The notes beneath the pieces were generated by a model that was not told where the DNA came from, did not search any database, and worked only from the letters and a program-made list of their open reading frames with translations. 64,000 nucleotides of DNA, taken from Prosthecobacter vanneervenii (GTDB lineage Bacteria; Verrucomicrobiota; Verrucomicrobiia; Verrucomicrobiales; Verrucomicrobiaceae). The stretch is from positions 124,001 through 188,000 of the forward strand of contig NZ_JACHIG010000011.1 of the NCBI RefSeq assembly GCF_014203095.1. The letters run 5' to 3'. Made by a program: the position numbers and the translations under genes. This document shows, in pieces, positions 62,101 to 64,000 of this stretch (positions within the stretch are counted from its first letter, which is position 1; every line of letters begins with the position of its first letter).

Positions 62101-64000
62101 ACAAGATCGCCTGTCATCACCCCTGTGCCCGTGCGTCGGTTGTCCGTCAGCGGCAGCGGAGCGCGTGCACCGCTGATCGCATAGCCGCGCGCTTTTGCAG
62201 GCTGGGCCAGCACCGCCTGCAGCTGCTTTTCCGCCTCGGCTTCATCCGCAAATCGCAGGCATTTCAGAGCCAGGCGCAGCCTGGCACGGCTGTCCCATCC
62301 GCGCACCTGGGTCATCTGCTCATAGACACGGCGTTCAGCTTCATCCTGGCCGGAGCTTTGGTAATACTTGGCCAGCTCCTCCAGCGCTGTGACATCCTGT
62401 GAAAAACGGCTCTCCAGCCGCCGCCGCACACGGTCTGCCTCCGTGATCTGAAAGGTCTGCTCCAGCAGTTCCACCAGCCGGCGCGACTCCGCAGCGACTT
62501 CCTTTGGAGGTGCCACGGCGGCGATCTGTTTCTGGAAGTAGATCGCCGATTTCAGATCCGCCACCTTCAGTGCCGCATCACGCAGCTGGTCCAGTGAGAA
62601 TGGCGTGTCTGGCGCGGTGTAATACGCCTGCTTCATGCTCGCAAACGCCTTTACATGATCTCCGCCTCGCTCATACACCTGCGCCAGCGCCTCGTGGTAA
62701 AATCCGTCAAACGGATGCCGCTGCACCCGTTCCAGCAGAGCTCGCTCCAGCATTTTGAGCCTGTCGCGCGCCACTGTGGGAGCCAGTTCACCACCACTGG
62801 AGTCCGAGAATGTCAGCCGGTCAATGCAGCGGCGCAGAACCTCACGCCGGCGCTTCACATCGGTCTCGCGTTCCAGGATCTGCGCCTGCACTTCCACGTG
62901 ATCGGAGATCCGGTGCTGCCGCAGCAGAATGTCCGCATAGTTTTCCAGCAGCGGAATGGCGGATGGACCCTCCGCACGTTTCACCGCCTGCTTCCACAAG
63001 GCCAGTGCATCGTCTGCACGGCGCTGCAGGAAGTAAATTTGGGTCAGCGCAGAAAGCAGCTGGCCGGAGTCTGGATATTCGCGGTACACGCTTTCCAGCA
63101 GTTTGGCTGCCGTGACTCCCGGCGGGTGGATGGGATTGGTGCTCTTCCATCCAGGGCTGCTGGTCTCGGAGTCCGCTCGGCGCTCAGATTCCATCAGCTG
63201 CTCTGCCAGACGCAGCGTGTATCTCACCTTTCCTGCTGGATCCAGTTCCGACAGCCGGCGCAGCTGTCTCTCCAGCAGGGCAAAGTTTTCATCATCCTGC
63301 GCCAGGTCCAGCTTCAACTGCTCCACCGCCAGTGAAACCCTCTGAGGCTTTTCGGTCTGCGGATCAAACTCCAGGGCGGTCAGCAGTTCATAGGCAGCGT
63401 CAAACTGCCTCGTGCGCGTCGCCCACCAGAAGCCACGAAACCGCAAGGCCTGCGACTTCTCGGATTTAGACTCGGTCTTTTTGGCTGACGAAATGCCCGT
63501 GCGCGCAAACTCCATCACCCTCTCCGGAAGCTTTTCATGCTTGGGGCCCTCATTTTCATCGCTCGCGAAATTCATCCCCGTGAAGGCATCCGGAAGCTTG
63601 AATTCACCACTGGCCGCCGGTTTGGCCGCCGCTTTGGTGTCTCCCATGAGCACGGAAAGCATCCGCTCATCCACGTCCACGCGCTCATCGTCAGTGAGGC
63701 TCGCATGCCAGGCTTTTTCGATCCAGTCGGCGGCTTCGTCATTCTCCCCCTGCTCGGCCAGCAGTTCAGCCAGATGCAGCCAGGCATCACGTCCTGCGCC
63801 CGGCTTGGAGACGGCCTCTCGTGCCAGCATGATGGCACTGTCAATGTTGTTGCTTGCGGCGAGAAAGCTTGAGGCATCTCCCAGGCGCTTCTGCCGTTCC
63901 TCCTGGGTGGTTGCACTTTCGGTGAAACTGCGCAGCAGTTTGTCCTCTGCGGCAAGATCCCTCCGCGCCCTGAAAAAAGCGGCAAGCTCAAAGACAGCCT
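59124..64000 (-). CDS. Giant TPR-like repeat protein, N-terminus beyond the window
   Basis: The frame is open from the right edge to the stop at 59124, so at least 1625 residues are visible and the true start lies outside. The residues at the edge (AVFELAAFFRARRDLAAED) continue the same helical-repeat style, which supports the partial call. The whole protein is built of TPR-like helix pairs, for instance AAYELLTALEFDPQTEKP, LLESVYREYPDSGQLLSAL, AEKQLQAVLAQPAKARGY, EALALGSCLPVNTPEMET and ARELLNAALQHLEETSALQ. No enzyme domain or membrane helix is clear. It is followed with an ATGA overlap by the lipoprotein, suggesting an envelope role. I cannot name it. Confidence 0.82.
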   Translation of the reverse strand, partial: AVFELAAFFRARRDLAAEDKLLRSFTESATTQEERQKRLGDASSFLAASNNIDSAIMLAREAVSKPGAGRDAWLHLAELLAEQGENDEAADWIEKAWHASLTDDERVDVDERMLSVLMGDTKAAAKPAASGEFKLPDAFTGMNFASDENEGPKHEKLPERVMEFARTGISSAKKTESKSEKSQALRFRGFWWATRTRQFDAAYELLTALEFDPQTEKPQRVSLAVEQLKLDLAQDDENFALLERQLRRLSELDPAGKVRYTLRLAEQLMESERRADSETSSPGWKSTNPIHPPGVTAAKLLESVYREYPDSGQLLSALTQIYFLQRRADDALALWKQAVKRAEGPSAIPLLENYADILLRQHRISDHVEVQAQILERETDVKRRREVLRRCIDRLTFSDSSGGELAPTVARDRLKMLERALLERVQRHPFDGFYHEALAQVYERGGDHVKAFASMKQAYYTAPDTPFSLDQLRDAALKVADLKSAIYFQKQIAAVAPPKEVAAESRRLVELLEQTFQITEADRVRRRLESRFSQDVTALEELAKYYQSSGQDEAERRVYEQMTQVRGWDSRARLRLALKCLRFADEAEAEKQLQAVLAQPAKARGYAISGARAPLPLTDNRRTGTGVMTGDLVSLLDFAPGLERKEMDALRAYLGQPRAEFAELPEDAALVRLRAIEEIARLRRNKGGDALHQWIERWTAETQANVVEKLWALFYAGAGREFRAVLKEVLPEPESFEEKFALLWLILRSHGMDDALVWAGEKGWPAEVMRERATLLQACVSMLMDLNEYRFEKGSLSKLGLSRLLRNSSLVELTRKLQDKQRYDEALALGSCLPVNTPEMETEYSLFLARIAESAERWDLAQHYLEIAVRGPVTAENYRSTYDPFLLSLTSLSRITSSAQQREESLRGAWRKLQRTQPSAMTTLRQSAIAGLAGAGQTGADILGRYLSGPFLAQRELSDSKGSMLPQSSSRYEEPPHLRSLWEETKEIQALLTQQGLGTVARGANSTISKHYEASMLGPRSDSEFGEWRINELLGKLRGEDYPTRRRLIREHIAAVDLRTEHSVDTLGNLGSRLESAGMMREAIDLYAMLPDRAPSNPDYALWLLRVCETSMEVEPGLSFSLKLLLAEPPLKPPQPGDDTLREKHALFLARSFNLDELRRQGFREQFSQVLERRRPHEASYLRELGLLLERMQDDKAALSAWDRLHAAYVANDQAGTDIDIEAALHRAQIQKRLGHPQAALKVLSEVPMTDPLASVAQEVLQLRCEIASETEAWDDVRDLMTLCVERKSLPCVVALATGLRTHNRTTEALNLLTQADRTIKGDHERFVLRLEQLKVLADGTDWTPEHGRAQIAALFRTSTRDEDTLKNMHAWLRKLAAGRQATNWATLLRTEARAGADRPLAALALSAFAATVPEEAHLDFMSAWQKVEEKDRTCIEQAAKVMLEAGRAAWARDACEIVSSIPTLREQGRKLPLAVRVAHALGDEATVQELFSETLRLTSPGGAQTIEWVRAFEETGHASLARELLNAALQHLEETSALQPELFAEQARFLIRQREFEASESFLMRMTWAMPAEAARLIFELYDAWGKLTEVESELPKFRLPGGVVHEILFLSRQRQKIPSPHS

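Overview
The window looks like a chromosomal segment of a Gram-negative, GC-rich member of the Verrucomicrobiota, probably close to Prosthecobacter/Verrucomicrobium. The reasons are the bamA-skp-lpxD outer-membrane block, secreted proteins of types common in the Planctomycetes/Verrucomicrobia group (a DUF1501 Tat protein, two neutral-ceramidase-like proteins, one with LamG-type domains, and a small c-type-cytochrome lipoprotein), and many genes with TTG or GTG starts. The taxonomic call is inference from gene content. I found no tRNA, rRNA, CRISPR array, prophage, integrase or insertion sequence. The segment is dense core genome with short intergenic gaps, none of them above 300 bases.

Layout. 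1-5.3 kb: a ceramidase-like/LamG secreted protein cut by the left edge, then hisS, divergent from recF. 5.3-12 kb: a rod-shape operon, mreB-mreC-mreD-mrdA(PBP2)-rng, closed by a strong terminator. 12-16.3 kb (minus strand): a VanX-like dipeptidase, a signal-peptide/coiled-coil/TPR protein, a methyltransferase-like protein and an exported protein with a possible caspase-fold His/Cys pair. 16.3-21.8 kb (minus): trpB, lpxD, skp, bamA, with a clear terminator between skp and lpxD. 22-27.8 kb: an EamA transporter, an AddA-like helicase-nuclease, and an ECF sigma factor with its RskA-type anti-sigma factor. 27.9-34.6 kb: a tripartite RND efflux operon (membrane fusion protein, HAE1 pump, outer membrane channel) divergent from a LysR regulator.

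34.7-41.4 kb: pgk-tpiA, a second ceramidase-like gene whose start codon sits inside a long hairpin, a small overlapping minus-strand cluster (DUF1501 protein, secreted hypothetical, TPMT-like methyltransferase) and a DUF1802 protein. 41.4-46.7 kb: alr, then a perR/fur-sufC-sufB-sufD iron-sulfur operon preceded by a perfect 7-1-7 PerR/Fur-type box. 46.8-54.5 kb: a cupin, a cytochrome-like lipoprotein, a DUF1003 membrane protein, hrpA, a small repeat protein and an exported amidohydrolase. 54.5-64 kb (minus): sbcD-sbcC, a lipoprotein and a giant TPR-like protein that runs off the right edge.

The main themes are cell-envelope building (mre/PBP2, Bam/Skp/LpxD, Alr, VanX-like), DNA repair (RecF, AddA-like, SbcCD), Fe-S assembly under peroxide/iron control, and export or efflux. 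The observations most worth a second look are the start-codon hairpin downstream of tpiA, the PerR box on the suf operon, the possible caspase-fold exported protein coupled to a methyltransferase-like gene, and the terminator inside the bamA-skp-lpxD block.
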